A stretch of DNA of 64,000 nucleotides from Agrobacterium pusense (GTDB lineage: Bacteria; Pseudomonadota; Alphaproteobacteria; Rhizobiales; Rhizobiaceae): the NCBI RefSeq assembly GCF_900102105.1, contig NZ_FNBB01000003.1:558001-622000 (forward strand). Reading direction: 5' to 3'. How positions within the stretch are numbered: position 1 is the stretch's first letter; the number at the start of each line of letters is the position of its first letter. A model generated the notes under the pieces. That model made no database searches and was not told the DNA's origin. It was given only the letters and a program-made list of their open reading frames with translations. Of the stretch, positions 26,258-35,377 are shown one piece after another. Both the position numbers and the translations under genes were made by a program.

Positions 26258-27565
26258 ATGTCAGTCGCAGCCAAACTTCATGTGGGCATGTCGCTGGCCC
26301 CAACCTGGCTCAGCGGTGAAGCATGGCGTCGAGCCGACAGCGATATAAATCGGGTATTTTCCAGCGATTATTTCGTCGATCTGGCACAGCGCGCGGAAGC
26401 TGCGCATGTGGATTTCGTGTTCCGGCCGGATACGCTTTTCCTCCGCACCGAGGGGCTGGAAACCGGCGGCGGATTTGCCAGCATGGACCCGACCATGCTT
26501 CTTTCGGCCATTGCGCGGGAAACGAGCCATGTCGGCCTGTTATCCACCGTATCGACCACATTTCTGCCGCCCTATGTGGTGGCCCGCCAGCTTCAGTCGT
26601 TGAACTGGCTCAGCAATGGCAGGGCCGGGTGGAACATCGTCACGGCACTGGAGGGGCACGAAAATTTCGGCCTGAGAGAAATGCCTTCACCGCAGGAGCG
26701 TTATGGACGCGCCGCCGAATTCACGCAGGTCGTGCAGCAGCTCTGGGCGAGTTTTCCAAATGAAGCCCTTAAACTCGACAGGGAAAGCGGGCGATTTGCC
26801 GATTCCTCGCTGGTGCGCCCAGTGGCGCATGAGGGCAGGCATTTCAGTGTGAAAGGGCCGCTCAACCTGCCAGCCCACGCCAGCCGCATTCCGCTGGTGC
26901 AGGCCGGTGCTTCTCCCGAGGGGCGCGATTTCGCCTCTTCGGTGGCGGATGCAGTCTTTGCTTCCACGCCGGACATGCGGGCAGCCATCGAACTGAGGGC
27001 GGACTTGCGGCGGCGCGCCGAAGGACATGGCCGTGAGCCTGACGGGGTGAAGCTGATGCCGGGCCTCAGCCTATATCTGGCGGATAGCGGCAAGGAGGCG
27101 CTTGAACTCTTTTCTGAGACCCATGCCCGCGCCAACCGCGCCCGCACCCTGGCGTCGGTTCTCGACATGACGGGCCTCGACCTCACCGACTGGCCGCTCA
27201 CGCGGGTGGTCACCGCTTCCGACCTGCCGCCGCCGCCCAAAAAACCGCGAAGCCGCACCCATGCCGGACTGCTGCGCAGGCTGATTGAGCGGGAGACGCT
27301 AAGTGTCGCGGAATTACTGCGGCGGCCGGAGGTGATGGGATCCGGCCATTGGCAGATCGTCGGCACCGTTGAAGATGCCTTTAAGGGCATCCGTGAATGG
27401 GCGGCCGCAGGGGCAATCGACGGTTTTGTCGCGGTGCCCGGCGGCTCGGTGGCATCCATGCGGCTGGTGCTGGAGCGGCTGCTGCCGAAACTCGCCGATG
27501 CCGGGCTCTTCCGCACCGCCTATTCCGGTCGCACCTTTGCGGAGCATCTGGCCGAAGGTGTCTAG
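26258..27565 (+). CDS. LLM-class flavin-dependent monooxygenase (NtaA/SnaA/DszA type)
   Basis: A 435-residue bacterial-luciferase-like monooxygenase of the NtaA/SnaA/DszA group, which use FMNH2 from a separate reductase. Seen: LHVGMSLAPTWLSG start, FVFRPDTLF, MDPTMLLSAIARETSHVGLLSTVSTTFLPPY, and NGRAGWNIVTALEGHENFG, the group's signature. No flavin reductase is beside it unless the siderophore-interacting protein nearby serves. Its substrate is unknown. It ends with a 4-base tail-to-tail overlap with an IclR gene. Position between the siderophore importer and the receptor suggests, but does not prove, a link to siderophore or iron metabolism. Confidence 0.85.
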   Translation: MSVAAKLHVGMSLAPTWLSGEAWRRADSDINRVFSSDYFVDLAQRAEAAHVDFVFRPDTLFLRTEGLETGGGFASMDPTMLLSAIARETSHVGLLSTVSTTFLPPYVVARQLQSLNWLSNGRAGWNIVTALEGHENFGLREMPSPQERYGRAAEFTQVVQQLWASFPNEALKLDRESGRFADSSLVRPVAHEGRHFSVKGPLNLPAHASRIPLVQAGASPEGRDFASSVADAVFASTPDMRAAIELRADLRRRAEGHGREPDGVKLMPGLSLYLADSGKEALELFSETHARANRARTLASVLDMTGLDLTDWPLTRVVTASDLPPPPKKPRSRTHAGLLRRLIERETLSVAELLRRPEVMGSGHWQIVGTVEDAFKGIREWAAAGAIDGFVAVPGGSVASMRLVLERLLPKLADAGLFRTAYSGRTFAEHLAEGV

Positions 27566-28338
27566 CCGCCACCGGATTCGGCGGTTGCCTGCCGGGCGGC
27601 CTCGATCAGTCGCGAAAAATGCCGTTCCGCTTCGGCGGTAGCCACGAAAGAGACGGTGGTGACGACACAACAGAGTTCGCCCTGGGCATCGAAAACCGGC
27701 GCCGCCTTGCCCGTCAGGGCGGAGAACAGATGTTCATTGAGTTCGGCGCCGCCCGTCTCGCGGATGGTTTCGAGAATGCCGGCAGCAGGAGGAGAGCCGC
27801 GAAAGGCGGGTGGTTGCAGCCTGCGCACGGCAGCCACCCTGTCCGGTGGCAGATAAGCCTGAAAAACCAGACCGCAGGCGCTGTTGTCCAGCGGCAGAAC
27901 ATCGCCAAGAGCGACGGTGCTGATGGAAAAGCTGGCGCTTCGCGCCCACCGCACCACGGTCGGGCCGCGCTCGGTCCAGATCGCCACGCCGCAGCTGGCG
28001 CCGATTTGCGCGGCAAGCGCCTTCATCTCACGTCCGGCGGTTTCGACCGGGTTGATTCGTCGGAGGGCGCTGATGCCGATGCCCAGCGCTGCGGGGCCGA
28101 GATCGTAACTGCCGCTTGCGGGGTCCTGTATCACCAGTCCCTCCCGCACGAGGCTTTGCATGTAACGATGCGCGGTGGAGCGACCGGTGCCGGCGCGTTT
28201 AGCAAGTTCGCCAAGCGCCAGCCCCGTATCGGATCTGGAGAGAAGATTAAGAAACCGCGCCGCAATCGATACGGATTGAATAAGCGCCGAGCGCTTTTCA
28301 CCTTCGTTTTCCGGCCGTTCTTCGGTTTCGTCATCCAT
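27562..28338 (-). CDS. IclR family transcriptional regulator
   Basis: A 258-residue regulator. Seen: N-terminal winged helix (QSVSIAARFLNLLSRSD... LGELAKRAGTGRSTAHRYMQSLVREGLV) and the IclR effector domain (ALAAQIGASCGVAIWTERGPTVVRWA, AAPVFDAQGELCCVVTT). The ATG at 28338 is preferred to a TTG three codons upstream. The gene is convergent with the LLM monooxygenase gene (stops overlap by four bases), and divergent from the TonB receptor gene, either of which it may control. Confidence 0.85.
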   Translation of the reverse strand: MDDETEERPENEGEKRSALIQSVSIAARFLNLLSRSDTGLALGELAKRAGTGRSTAHRYMQSLVREGLVIQDPASGSYDLGPAALGIGISALRRINPVETAGREMKALAAQIGASCGVAIWTERGPTVVRWARSASFSISTVALGDVLPLDNSACGLVFQAYLPPDRVAAVRRLQPPAFRGSPPAAGILETIRETGGAELNEHLFSALTGKAAPVFDAQGELCCVVTTVSFVATAEAERHFSRLIEAARQATAESGGG

Positions 28339-28571
28339 GGCGTTCAAGGTCGTGCCCCACTCTTTCGAGAATGCCTAACGCATTGCGACGAAAATCGGAA
28401 TGGCTGTCTTCAGCCTTTTCAATGGCTTCTCTGGCCGGGCTGCCATGGCGGAAAAGGCGGTCCCTTAAACTTTGTTGTAAATATGGCACATCCCGTTACG
28501 GAAGCCTGCTTGTCCGCAATACGGAACGCATTGTCTATTGCGAAACGGATAACGCTTCCGTTACTTGAATA

Positions 28572-28586
28572 TGACTTTAATACTCA
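28572..28586. promoter_or_regulatory. IRO/RirA-type box upstream of the TonB receptor
   Basis: TGACTTTAATACTCA fits TGA-N9-TCA and lies 17 bases before the receptor ATG. It matches the box type seen at the synthesis promoter (11945-11959), so the receptor is probably iron-repressed with the biosynthesis genes. The surrounding 150 bases are AT-richer than the coding DNA, as expected for a promoter. Confidence 0.55.
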
Positions 28587-28602
28587 TGTTTATTTGGGGT
28601 GT

Positions 28603-30699
28603 ATGATGGGGTTTAGCTCTAACGGCCGTTTGATGAGCGGGGTCAGTGTTCTGACGTTGGCGACATTGTTCGTGACGCCGGTTGTCGGTCAGGATCAGCA
28701 GGCTGATACAGCAGGGACGACCGTGTTGAAGCCGATTGTCGTGACCGGTGAAAAAGTGGCGCGCGACATGAAGAACACGGCCTCGTCCGTGTCAGTCAAA
28801 ACCGCCGAGGAGATCAAAAAGGAAAAGACCGGCGATCCGACCGTATCCGAAGCGATCAAGGATATTCCGAACGTCGTCTACACCGACAATGTCAGTGCCC
28901 CCATCATTCGCGGACAGGACACGCAGGGCCCGAATACCGGCTCCATCGCCTTCTTCACCGGTACGGTGCCGCGCGCGACGATCAATGTGGACGGTCACTA
29001 TCTCGGGTATAACGAGTTCATCTACGGGGCGACGTCCATATGGGATGTCGACACCATCGAGGTGTTCCGCGGGCCCCAGACGACCTCGCAGGGCGCCAAC
29101 GCCATTGCCGGCGCCATCCTTGTCAACACCAAGGACCCGACCTTTACGCCGGAAGCCAGCTATCAGGCGGAAATCGGCAACTATCACCAGAAGCGTGGTT
29201 CCTTCGCCTTTTCCGGCCCGCTGATCGAAGACGAGCTGGCGGCGCGCATGGCGATCGATTATTCCGGCCGCGATACCTTCATCGATTACATCAATTCCGC
29301 CTTTGCGCATGAGGGAACGGACCAAAACTTCAAGGAATTCAACGGTCGCTTCAAGCTTCTTTGGGAACCGTCTGAAATTCCCGGTCTTTCCACAAAGCTG
29401 ACCTATTCCTACAACGCCTCCAACCGGCCAAGCCAGGAAGCGGCGTCGCGTCCCTTCGAAGATCTCAACCACATCACCACGACGATGCCGAATTTCAGCC
29501 AGTATACCAATACGGGCATTCTCGACATCAATTACGATTTCGAGAACGGCGTGAAACTGTTCAACCAGACCCAGTTTTCCGACTCCACCGCCAAACGCCG
29601 GGTCGGCATCGCCAACAACGGAGACGCCGATGTCGATCTCAGGAACACGTCGCATGAAACGCGCGTCACCTTCGGCGATCAGGAGGATGTTCTGAGCGGT
29701 GTCGCCGGCATTTTTTATGCGCACACGAAAGCCGACGAGGTGCTTTATCTGCGCGGCACCTCTCGCTTCAGCGACACCAAGGACAATCTCGGCCTCTTCA
29801 GCGAGCTGAGCTATCGGCTGACCGACCAGTGGACCCTGACGGGTGGCCTGCGCTACCAGCAGGACCAGATTCAGCGCGCCGGTTACCGGACGCTCAGCGC
29901 CACCAGCAGAAGTTCGGTCAATTATGACGAAACCTTCTCTGAAATCCTTCCCAAGGCGTCTCTCGCCTATGCCATCAATGATGATTGGACTGTCGGCGGT
30001 CTTGTCAGCCGCGGGTACAATCCCGGCGGCGTCGCATTTGACCTGACCACCAGCAAATGGCGGAGCTTCGACAAGGAAACCATCTGGAACTACGAAGTGT
30101 TCACCCGCGCCAGCCTGCTCGATGACACACTGACGGTAAACGGCAATCTGTTCTACATGGACATGAAGAACGCCCAGTTTAACGTACCGGTCGTCGTCTC
30201 CACCGGCATCAGCGAATCCTACACCGTTAACGCAGAAGAAGCCCATGCCTATGGTCTTGAAATTGGCGCGGATTATCGGGTGCTCGACAATCTCACGCTG
30301 AAAGCCAGCGCCGGTCTGCTGAAGACGAAGATCGACGAGATTTCCAGCAATGCCGCCTATGTCGGCAAGGAGTTCGCCAAGTCGCCGGGATACAGCTTCA
30401 CCGTCGGCGCAAGCTGGGACGTGACGGACAAGTTCACCGTGTCCGGGCAGGTCCGCCATCTCGACGGCTATTATTCCGATACGGACAACAAGGCCGTCTA
30501 TGCGATCGATCCCTACACGATCGCGGATGTGCGGGCGAGCTACAAGTTCCAGGACGAACTCGAGTTCTACGCTTACGTCAAGAACGTCTTCGACGAGCGC
30601 GCGCCGACCCTTATGAAGGAAAACCGCGGCATCGGCGGCATCGAGGCGAGCATGACCGAACCGCGCATGTTCGGCATCGGGGTGCGCGGCACATTCTGA
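28603..30699 (+). CDS. TonB-dependent siderophore receptor
   Basis: A 698-residue outer-membrane receptor. Seen: signal peptide ending near VVGQDQ (about residue 28), a TonB-box-like segment KPIVVTGEK, plug domain (TVSEAIKDIPNVVYTD ... IIRGQDTQGPN ... DVDTIEVFRGPQTTSQGANAIAGAILVNT), about 20 beta strands, and a C-terminal phenylalanine (GIGVRGTF) used in barrel assembly. The location beside the DHB cluster makes it the likely ferric-agrobactin receptor. The ATG at 28603 (followed by a second ATG) has GGGG upstream; the frame is open far upstream but that part is antisense to the IclR gene. Confidence 0.9.
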   Translation: MMGFSSNGRLMSGVSVLTLATLFVTPVVGQDQQADTAGTTVLKPIVVTGEKVARDMKNTASSVSVKTAEEIKKEKTGDPTVSEAIKDIPNVVYTDNVSAPIIRGQDTQGPNTGSIAFFTGTVPRATINVDGHYLGYNEFIYGATSIWDVDTIEVFRGPQTTSQGANAIAGAILVNTKDPTFTPEASYQAEIGNYHQKRGSFAFSGPLIEDELAARMAIDYSGRDTFIDYINSAFAHEGTDQNFKEFNGRFKLLWEPSEIPGLSTKLTYSYNASNRPSQEAASRPFEDLNHITTTMPNFSQYTNTGILDINYDFENGVKLFNQTQFSDSTAKRRVGIANNGDADVDLRNTSHETRVTFGDQEDVLSGVAGIFYAHTKADEVLYLRGTSRFSDTKDNLGLFSELSYRLTDQWTLTGGLRYQQDQIQRAGYRTLSATSRSSVNYDETFSEILPKASLAYAINDDWTVGGLVSRGYNPGGVAFDLTTSKWRSFDKETIWNYEVFTRASLLDDTLTVNGNLFYMDMKNAQFNVPVVVSTGISESYTVNAEEAHAYGLEIGADYRVLDNLTLKASAGLLKTKIDEISSNAAYVGKEFAKSPGYSFTVGASWDVTDKFTVSGQVRHLDGYYSDTDNKAVYAIDPYTIADVRASYKFQDELEFYAYVKNVFDERAPTLMKENRGIGGIEASMTEPRMFGIGVRGTF

Positions 30700-30725
30700 G
30701 CCGTCACCTGAGCTCGAAAAGAAAA

Positions 30726-30760
30726 AGGCCTTCGAAGCGATCTTCGGAGGCCTCTTTCTT
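30726..30760. terminator. Terminator between the receptor and gcdH
   Basis: A 12-bp stem (AGGCCTTCGAAG / CTTCGGAGGCCT, one G-T pair) with a CGAT loop, flanked by an A-run and followed by TCTTTCTT. It can stop convergent transcripts from both sides. Confidence 0.8.
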
Positions 30761-30786
30761 GACGGAACCGCTACGGTCCATAACCC

Positions 30787-31974
30787 TCAGAAAAACGCCT
30801 GAATGCCCGTCTGGGCCCGGCCGAGGATCAGCGCGTGCACGTCATGCGTACCTTCATACGTGTTGACCGTTTCGAGGTTCTGCGCGTGGCGCATGACGTG
30901 ATATTCGATCTGGATGCCGTTGCCGCCATGCATGTCGCGGGCCTGGCGGGCGATATCCAGCGCCTTGCCGCAATTGTTGCGCTTGACGATGGAAATCATT
31001 TCCGGCGCCATCCTGTGCTCGTCCATCAGCTGGCCGACGCGCAGCGATGCCTGAAGGCCGAGCGCGATCTCGGTCTGCATGTCGGCGAGCTTCTTCTGGT
31101 AAAGCTGCATGCCGGCAAGCGGCTTGCCGAACTGCTTGCGGTCGAGACCATATTGCAGGGCACGGAACCAGCAATCTTCGGCAGCGCCCATGACGCCCCA
31201 GGAAATGCCGTAGCGGGCGCGGTTGAGGCAGCCGAAGGGGCCCTTCAGGCCGGACACGTTGGGCAGCAGTGCGTTTTCGCCGACTTCGACGCCATCCATG
31301 ACGATTTCGCCTGTAATGGAAGCGCGCAGCGAAAGCTTGCCGCCGATTTTCGGTGCTGAGAGGCCTTTCATGCCCTTTTCGAGCACGAAACCGCGGATCT
31401 GGTTGTCATGGGCTTCGGATTTGGCCCAGACCACGAAGACATCGGCGATCGGTGCGTTGGAAATCCACATTTTCGAACCGCGCAGACGATAACCGCCCTC
31501 AATCTTTTCAGCACGGGTCTTCATGCCGCCCGGATCGGAGCCGGCATCCGGCTCGGTGAGGCCGAAACAGCCGATCAGTTCGCCCGAGACGAGGCCGGGC
31601 AGGTATTTCTTCTTCTGCTCATCCGAACCGTAAGCGAAGATCGGGTGGATGACGAGCGAGGACTGCACGCTCATCATCGAGCGGTAACCGCTGTCGATCC
31701 GCTCCACCTCGCGGGCGACGAGACCATAGGCCACATAGCTCGCATTCGCCGCGCCATATTCTTCCGGCAGGGTAACGCCGAGAAGGCCTTGCCGGCCCAT
31801 CAGGCGGAACAGTTCCGGCTCGGTGGTTTCAGAAAGATAGGCTTCGGAGATACGCGGCAGAAGCTCCGATTTGCCGAAGGCGGCCGCGGCGTCGCGTATC
31901 ATCCGCTCGTCGTCAGTCAGTTGGTCTTCGAGCAGGAAAGGATCCTGCCAATTGAATGCTACGCGTTCGCTCAC
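30787..31974 (-). CDS. gcdH: Glutaryl-CoA dehydrogenase (acyl-CoA dehydrogenase family)
   Basis: A 395-residue FAD enzyme that oxidises and decarboxylates glutaryl-CoA to crotonyl-CoA in lysine and tryptophan breakdown. Seen: [21 protein letters not shown] (FAD/substrate motif), [43 protein letters not shown], and the catalytic Glu in [17 protein letters not shown]. These strings are specific to the glutaryl-CoA subgroup. Start is GTG 31974 with GGAGG eight bases upstream. A LysR gene is divergent. Confidence 0.9.
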   Translation of the reverse strand: MSERVAFNWQDPFLLEDQLTDDERMIRDAAAAFGKSELLPRISEAYLSETTEPELFRLMGRQGLLGVTLPEEYGAANASYVAYGLVAREVERIDSGYRSMMSVQSSLVIHPIFAYGSDEQKKKYLPGLVSGELIGCFGLTEPDAGSDPGGMKTRAEKIEGGYRLRGSKMWISNAPIADVFVVWAKSEAHDNQIRGFVLEKGMKGLSAPKIGGKLSLRASITGEIVMDGVEVGENALLPNVSGLKGPFGCLNRARYGISWGVMGAAEDCWFRALQYGLDRKQFGKPLAGMQLYQKKLADMQTEIALGLQASLRVGQLMDEHRMAPEMISIVKRNNCGKALDIARQARDMHGGNGIQIEYHVMRHAQNLETVNTYEGTHDVHALILGRAQTGIQAFF

Positions 31975-32050
31975 TTTATGCCTCCGGATTTGCTGGCCGG
32001 ATTATTCGTATTCAGCCCGGATGGCACAAGCCATGTTTACTCATTTTTGC

Positions 32051-32065
32051 ATTACATATAGTAAT
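32051..32065. promoter_or_regulatory. Candidate LysR operator (ATTAC-N5-GTAAT)
   Basis: ATTACATATAGTAAT is an inverted repeat that contains the T-N11-A pattern of LysR sites. It lies in the gcdH/LysR divergent region, only six bases before the LysR start, so it may serve autoregulation. Inference only. Confidence 0.45.
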
Positions 32066-32070
32066 GGCTC

Positions 32071-32991
32071 ATGACATCTCTCAGCCGCAAACTCCTGCCA
32101 TCCACAAGTGCGCTTGCCGCTTTCGATTCCGTTGCCCGTCTCGGCAGCTTTTCCGCCGCCGCAGATGAGCTGGCGCTGACGCAGGGGGCAATCAGCCGGC
32201 AGGTTATGTCACTGGAAGAACAGCTTGGCGTGCGGCTCTTCGACCGCGGCGCACGCGGCGTGGCGCTGACGGCGGAGGGGCAGATCTACGCAAAATCGAT
32301 CGCGGCAGCGCTCGGCGAGATACGCTCAGCTTCGCTGCAGATCATGACCAAAACGCATGGCAATACGCTGAACCTCGCCATGCTGCCCACCTTCGGCACC
32401 CGCTGGCTTCTGCCGCGTATACCGGATTTCGTGGCGAACCACCCGGAGATCACCATCAATTTTGCGACCCGCATCGGCCAGTTCGATTTCGAGCGTGAGC
32501 AGCTGGATATGGCAATCCATATCGGCCAGGCCGATTGGCCAGGCGCGGAAAGCACCTTTCTGATGCATGAAATGGTGGCGCCGGTGTGCAGCCCGCAGTT
32601 CCTCAGCGCCCATCCGGTGGAAAAGGGAGAAGACATCGCTGCCCTGCCATTGCTGCACATGGCCTCGCGGCCGGGCGCATGGGGCCACTGGTTCGAAAGC
32701 CTCGGCCTGTCACTCGTCTTGCCGCAGGGCATGCGCTTCGAACAGTTTTCCAGCGTTGCGCAGGCCTGCATCGCCGGCCTCGGCGTCGCGCTGATGCCGC
32801 TCTTTCTCATCGATAACGAGTTGAAATCGAAGCAGCTGGTCAAAGCCTTCGATCATCAGGCCAGAAGCCCGAGCTCGTATTACGCGGTGGCCCCGCTTTC
32901 ACGCGCCAACCACGTCCCGGTCGTCCTGTTTCGGGATTGGCTGGTGCGTCAGGTGGAGGCTTATCGCGCAGCCAGTACCCAGAGCGCGTAA
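32071..32991 (+). CDS. LysR family regulator, GcvA-like (probable gcdH regulator)
   Basis: A 306-residue LysR protein of the GcvA/AmpR branch: LPSTSALAAFDSVARLGSFSAAADELALTQGAISRQVMSLEEQLG is the helix-turn-helix, and LPTFGTRWLLPRIPDF begins the effector domain. It is divergent from gcdH across 96 bases, the usual layout for a LysR regulator and its target. No good ribosome site precedes the ATG; the start could be the ATG seen or transcription may begin very close to it. Confidence 0.85.
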   Translation: MTSLSRKLLPSTSALAAFDSVARLGSFSAAADELALTQGAISRQVMSLEEQLGVRLFDRGARGVALTAEGQIYAKSIAAALGEIRSASLQIMTKTHGNTLNLAMLPTFGTRWLLPRIPDFVANHPEITINFATRIGQFDFEREQLDMAIHIGQADWPGAESTFLMHEMVAPVCSPQFLSAHPVEKGEDIAALPLLHMASRPGAWGHWFESLGLSLVLPQGMRFEQFSSVAQACIAGLGVALMPLFLIDNELKSKQLVKAFDHQARSPSSYYAVAPLSRANHVPVVLFRDWLVRQVEAYRAASTQSA

Positions 32992-33090
32992 AAATAATCG
33001 CTCTTTTTTCGGGCATTTAACCTTTGTGCCCAGCTTTTCGCCCTATTTTGCCAGCGCAGGACTCGACAGCGGTTCGCGCCTCGATTATCG

Positions 33091-33108
33091 TGATTAAACG
33101 TTTAATCA
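33091..33108. promoter_or_regulatory. LacI-family operator, perfect 18-bp palindrome
   Basis: TGATTAAACGTTTAATCA is a perfect palindrome with the central CG typical of LacI/PurR-family operators. It ends 16 bases before the LacI gene start, so the regulator probably represses itself and the operon that follows. Confidence 0.75.
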
Positions 33109-33124
33109 GCCCTTCCGGACCATT

Positions 33125-34186
33125 ATGGCGTCGTCACGGCCTGCCACCAATCTGAGCGCGATAGCAGCGGCACTCGGCGTGTCGGTGGCAACCGTGTCCA
33201 ATGCGCTGTCCGGCAAGGGCCGCGTTTCGCCCGAACTGGTGGAACGTATCCGCAAGACGGCGAGCGAGCTGGGCTATGTGCCGAGTTCGGCAGGCAGGGC
33301 GCTTCGCACCGGCAGATCGGGCGTTCTCGGGCTCGTCCTGCCCGATATTGCCAATCCTCTCTTTCCACAGATTGCGCAGGCCATCGAGAAGGCGGCTGTC
33401 AACGCGGGTTATGGCGTGCTGATCGCCGATGCGCGCGGTGAGATCGCCATGCAGACGGATGCGATCGACCGGCTGATCGAGCGCGGGGTGGACGGCATGG
33501 TGGTCGTTCCCCGACGTGGCACACGCATTTCCGGCGTTGATTGTCCGGTGGCCGTCATCGACAGCCCGTCGACACCGGGAAATACCGTTGCTGCCGACCA
33601 TTGGGATGGCGGCCGGCAGGTGGGTGAATATCTTGCGGGCCTCGGCCATCGCAAGGTGGTGCTGGTCGGCAAGAACAGGGATTCCAATGTTCAGAATGAC
33701 CGTCTCGGCGGCATTCGCGATGGTCTCGGCAAAACATGCCTGGCCCAGACGCTCTGGATCGATGGCATTGAAAAGGCCGGTGGCGCGGGCTGCCGGCTGG
33801 GCCTTGCGGAGAAAGTTGCCGAAGGTTTTACGGCCTTTGCTGCCGTATCCGATCTGCACGCGCTGCGCGTGCTGACCGAATTGCAGCGCGCGGGAATCGA
33901 GGTGCCGGAAGAGGCGAGTGTCACCGGCTTCGACGATCTTATCTTTTCTGCCGTGGTCACCCCGCCCTTGACGACCATGCGCATGGATATGGGCCGCATC
34001 GCCGATCTCGCCGTTGGCGCGCTTTTGCGCGCGATCGATGGCGCCGGAGAAAACGGGGCCGCCGTCGACGTCACGGCGGATGTTTCGAAAGTACCGATGG
34101 CGCTGATCATGCGCGGCTCCACCGGCAAGACAAAGCATGATGCGATTGAAGCCAAGAACACGACAGCAGGAGAACTCACACCATGA
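33125..34186 (+). CDS. LacI family transcriptional regulator
   Basis: A 353-residue repressor. Seen: helix-turn-helix LSAIAAALGVSVATVSNALSGKGRVSPEL with hinge YVPSSAGRALRTGRSGVLGLVLPD, then a periplasmic-binding-like effector domain (VTGFDDLIFSAVVTPPLTTMRM). It is the first gene of the transporter/nucleoside operon and overlaps the binding-protein gene by four bases (ATGA), so the whole operon is probably autorepressed. Expected inducer: a purine nucleoside or base (inference from neighbours). Confidence 0.9.
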   Translation: MASSRPATNLSAIAAALGVSVATVSNALSGKGRVSPELVERIRKTASELGYVPSSAGRALRTGRSGVLGLVLPDIANPLFPQIAQAIEKAAVNAGYGVLIADARGEIAMQTDAIDRLIERGVDGMVVVPRRGTRISGVDCPVAVIDSPSTPGNTVAADHWDGGRQVGEYLAGLGHRKVVLVGKNRDSNVQNDRLGGIRDGLGKTCLAQTLWIDGIEKAGGAGCRLGLAEKVAEGFTAFAAVSDLHALRVLTELQRAGIEVPEEASVTGFDDLIFSAVVTPPLTTMRMDMGRIADLAVGALLRAIDGAGENGAAVDVTADVSKVPMALIMRGSTGKTKHDAIEAKNTTAGELTP

Positions 34187-35205
34187 AAAAGATCATTCTC
34201 GCATCGGGCGCCGCCCTGATGCTGACGATGGGAGCCGCTGAGGCCCAGGACAAGACGTTGACGATCTCGGTCTACGCCTTCGCGCAGGATGAATTCAAGG
34301 AACTGGTCTATACGCCCTTCGAGCAGAAATGCGGCTGCAAGCTCGTCGTCGAGACCGGCAACAGCGTCGAGCGTCTGGCCAAGATGGAGGCCAACAAGGC
34401 CAGCCCGGTCGTCGATCTCGCCATCGTCTCCATGGCCGATGCGCTGTCGGCCACCCGCAAGGACCTGATCCAGAAGATCGATGCTTCCAAGGTTCCGAAT
34501 ATTGAAAAGCTCTATGACATCGCCAAGGACCCGAATGGCGATGGCATGAGCGTCGGCGTTAATTTCTACGCCACGTCGATTGTCTACCGCACCGACAAGA
34601 TGAAGATCGACAGCTGGGCCGATCTTTTGAAGGACGGTATCGTCGACCACGTCGCCTTCCCGAATGTCACCACCAACCAGGGGCCGCCGGCGCTTTACAT
34701 GCTGGGCAAGGCCATCGGCAAGGACACGCCCGATCTTGCCGGCGCCATCGAGGCCGTGGGCGAAAAGAAGGACGATATCGTCACCTTCTACGTCAAGTCC
34801 TCGCAGCTGGTGCAGCTCATGCAGCAGGAGGAAATCTGGGCAGCGCCGATCGGCCGCTTCTCCTGGGCGCCTTTCACCAAGCTCGACCTGCCGCTCGCCT
34901 GGGCAACGCCCAAGGAAGGCCAAACCGGCGGCATGAACGTGCTCGTCGTACCGAAGGGCACGAAGAACGAGGATCTTGCGCTGCAATTCATGGATTTCTG
35001 GCTCTCGACCGACGTCCAGAAGGCGCTGGCGGAAAAGCTGGTGGACAGCCCGACCAACAGGGAAGTCAAGGTTTCCGACGAGGTGGCGAACAACATCACC
35101 TATGGCGATGAAACCGCCCGCAGCCTGCAGCTCATTCCTTCCGACGTAACGCTCGATAACCGCGACAAGTGGCTGTCGGAGTGGAACGCCAAGGTGGGGC
35201 AGTAA
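34183..35205 (+). CDS. ABC transporter substrate-binding protein (PotD/Fe3+-type family)
   Basis: A 340-residue periplasmic binding protein with a signal peptide ending near AAEAQD (about residue 22). The pattern ISVYAFAQDEFKELVYTPFEQKCGCKLVVETGNS ... GMNVLVVPKGTKNEDLALQFMDF ... is that of the PotD/AfuA-type cluster D binding proteins. An unusual Cys-Gly-Cys occurs near residue 50. Paired with two PotBC-type permeases and a PotA-type ATPase. The downstream nucleoside hydrolase and adenine deaminase suggest the ligand is a purine nucleoside rather than a polyamine. Confidence 0.85.
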   Translation: MKKIILASGAALMLTMGAAEAQDKTLTISVYAFAQDEFKELVYTPFEQKCGCKLVVETGNSVERLAKMEANKASPVVDLAIVSMADALSATRKDLIQKIDASKVPNIEKLYDIAKDPNGDGMSVGVNFYATSIVYRTDKMKIDSWADLLKDGIVDHVAFPNVTTNQGPPALYMLGKAIGKDTPDLAGAIEAVGEKKDDIVTFYVKSSQLVQLMQQEEIWAAPIGRFSWAPFTKLDLPLAWATPKEGQTGGMNVLVVPKGTKNEDLALQFMDFWLSTDVQKALAEKLVDSPTNREVKVSDEVANNITYGDETARSLQLIPSDVTLDNRDKWLSEWNAKVGQ

Positions 35206-35231
35206 CAAGCTCGAAGGGGCGGGAATGGGTT

Positions 35232-35306
35232 ACGTGCTGGCGCACGTCACCCCCCTCTGTCCTGCCGGACATCTCCCCCACAAAGGGGGAGATCGATATG
35301 CCGGCA
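35232..35306. repeat. Palindromic intergenic element (rhizobial mosaic-type)
   Basis: Between the binding-protein and permease genes lie ACGTGC-TGGC-GCACGT (35232-35247) and a 9-bp stem ATCTCCCCC / GGGGGAGAT (35271-35293), the latter bracketed by TGCCGG / CCGGCA. The CTCTGTCCTGCCGGACATC...GGGGGAGAT layout resembles intergenic palindromes common in rhizobia. It could also limit read-through or protect the binding-protein mRNA. Confidence 0.6.
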
Positions 35307-35377
35307 CCCACTGACGCCAAATGAACAAGTCCTCCGCCAAACGTAGCCGGCGGAAATTCAAGTCCGGAGAATGCCAT

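Noticed and set aside
27397..28602. Open frame continuing upstream of the TonB receptor start
   Set aside because: It runs antisense through the IclR gene; the signal peptide and ribosome site place the start at 28603.
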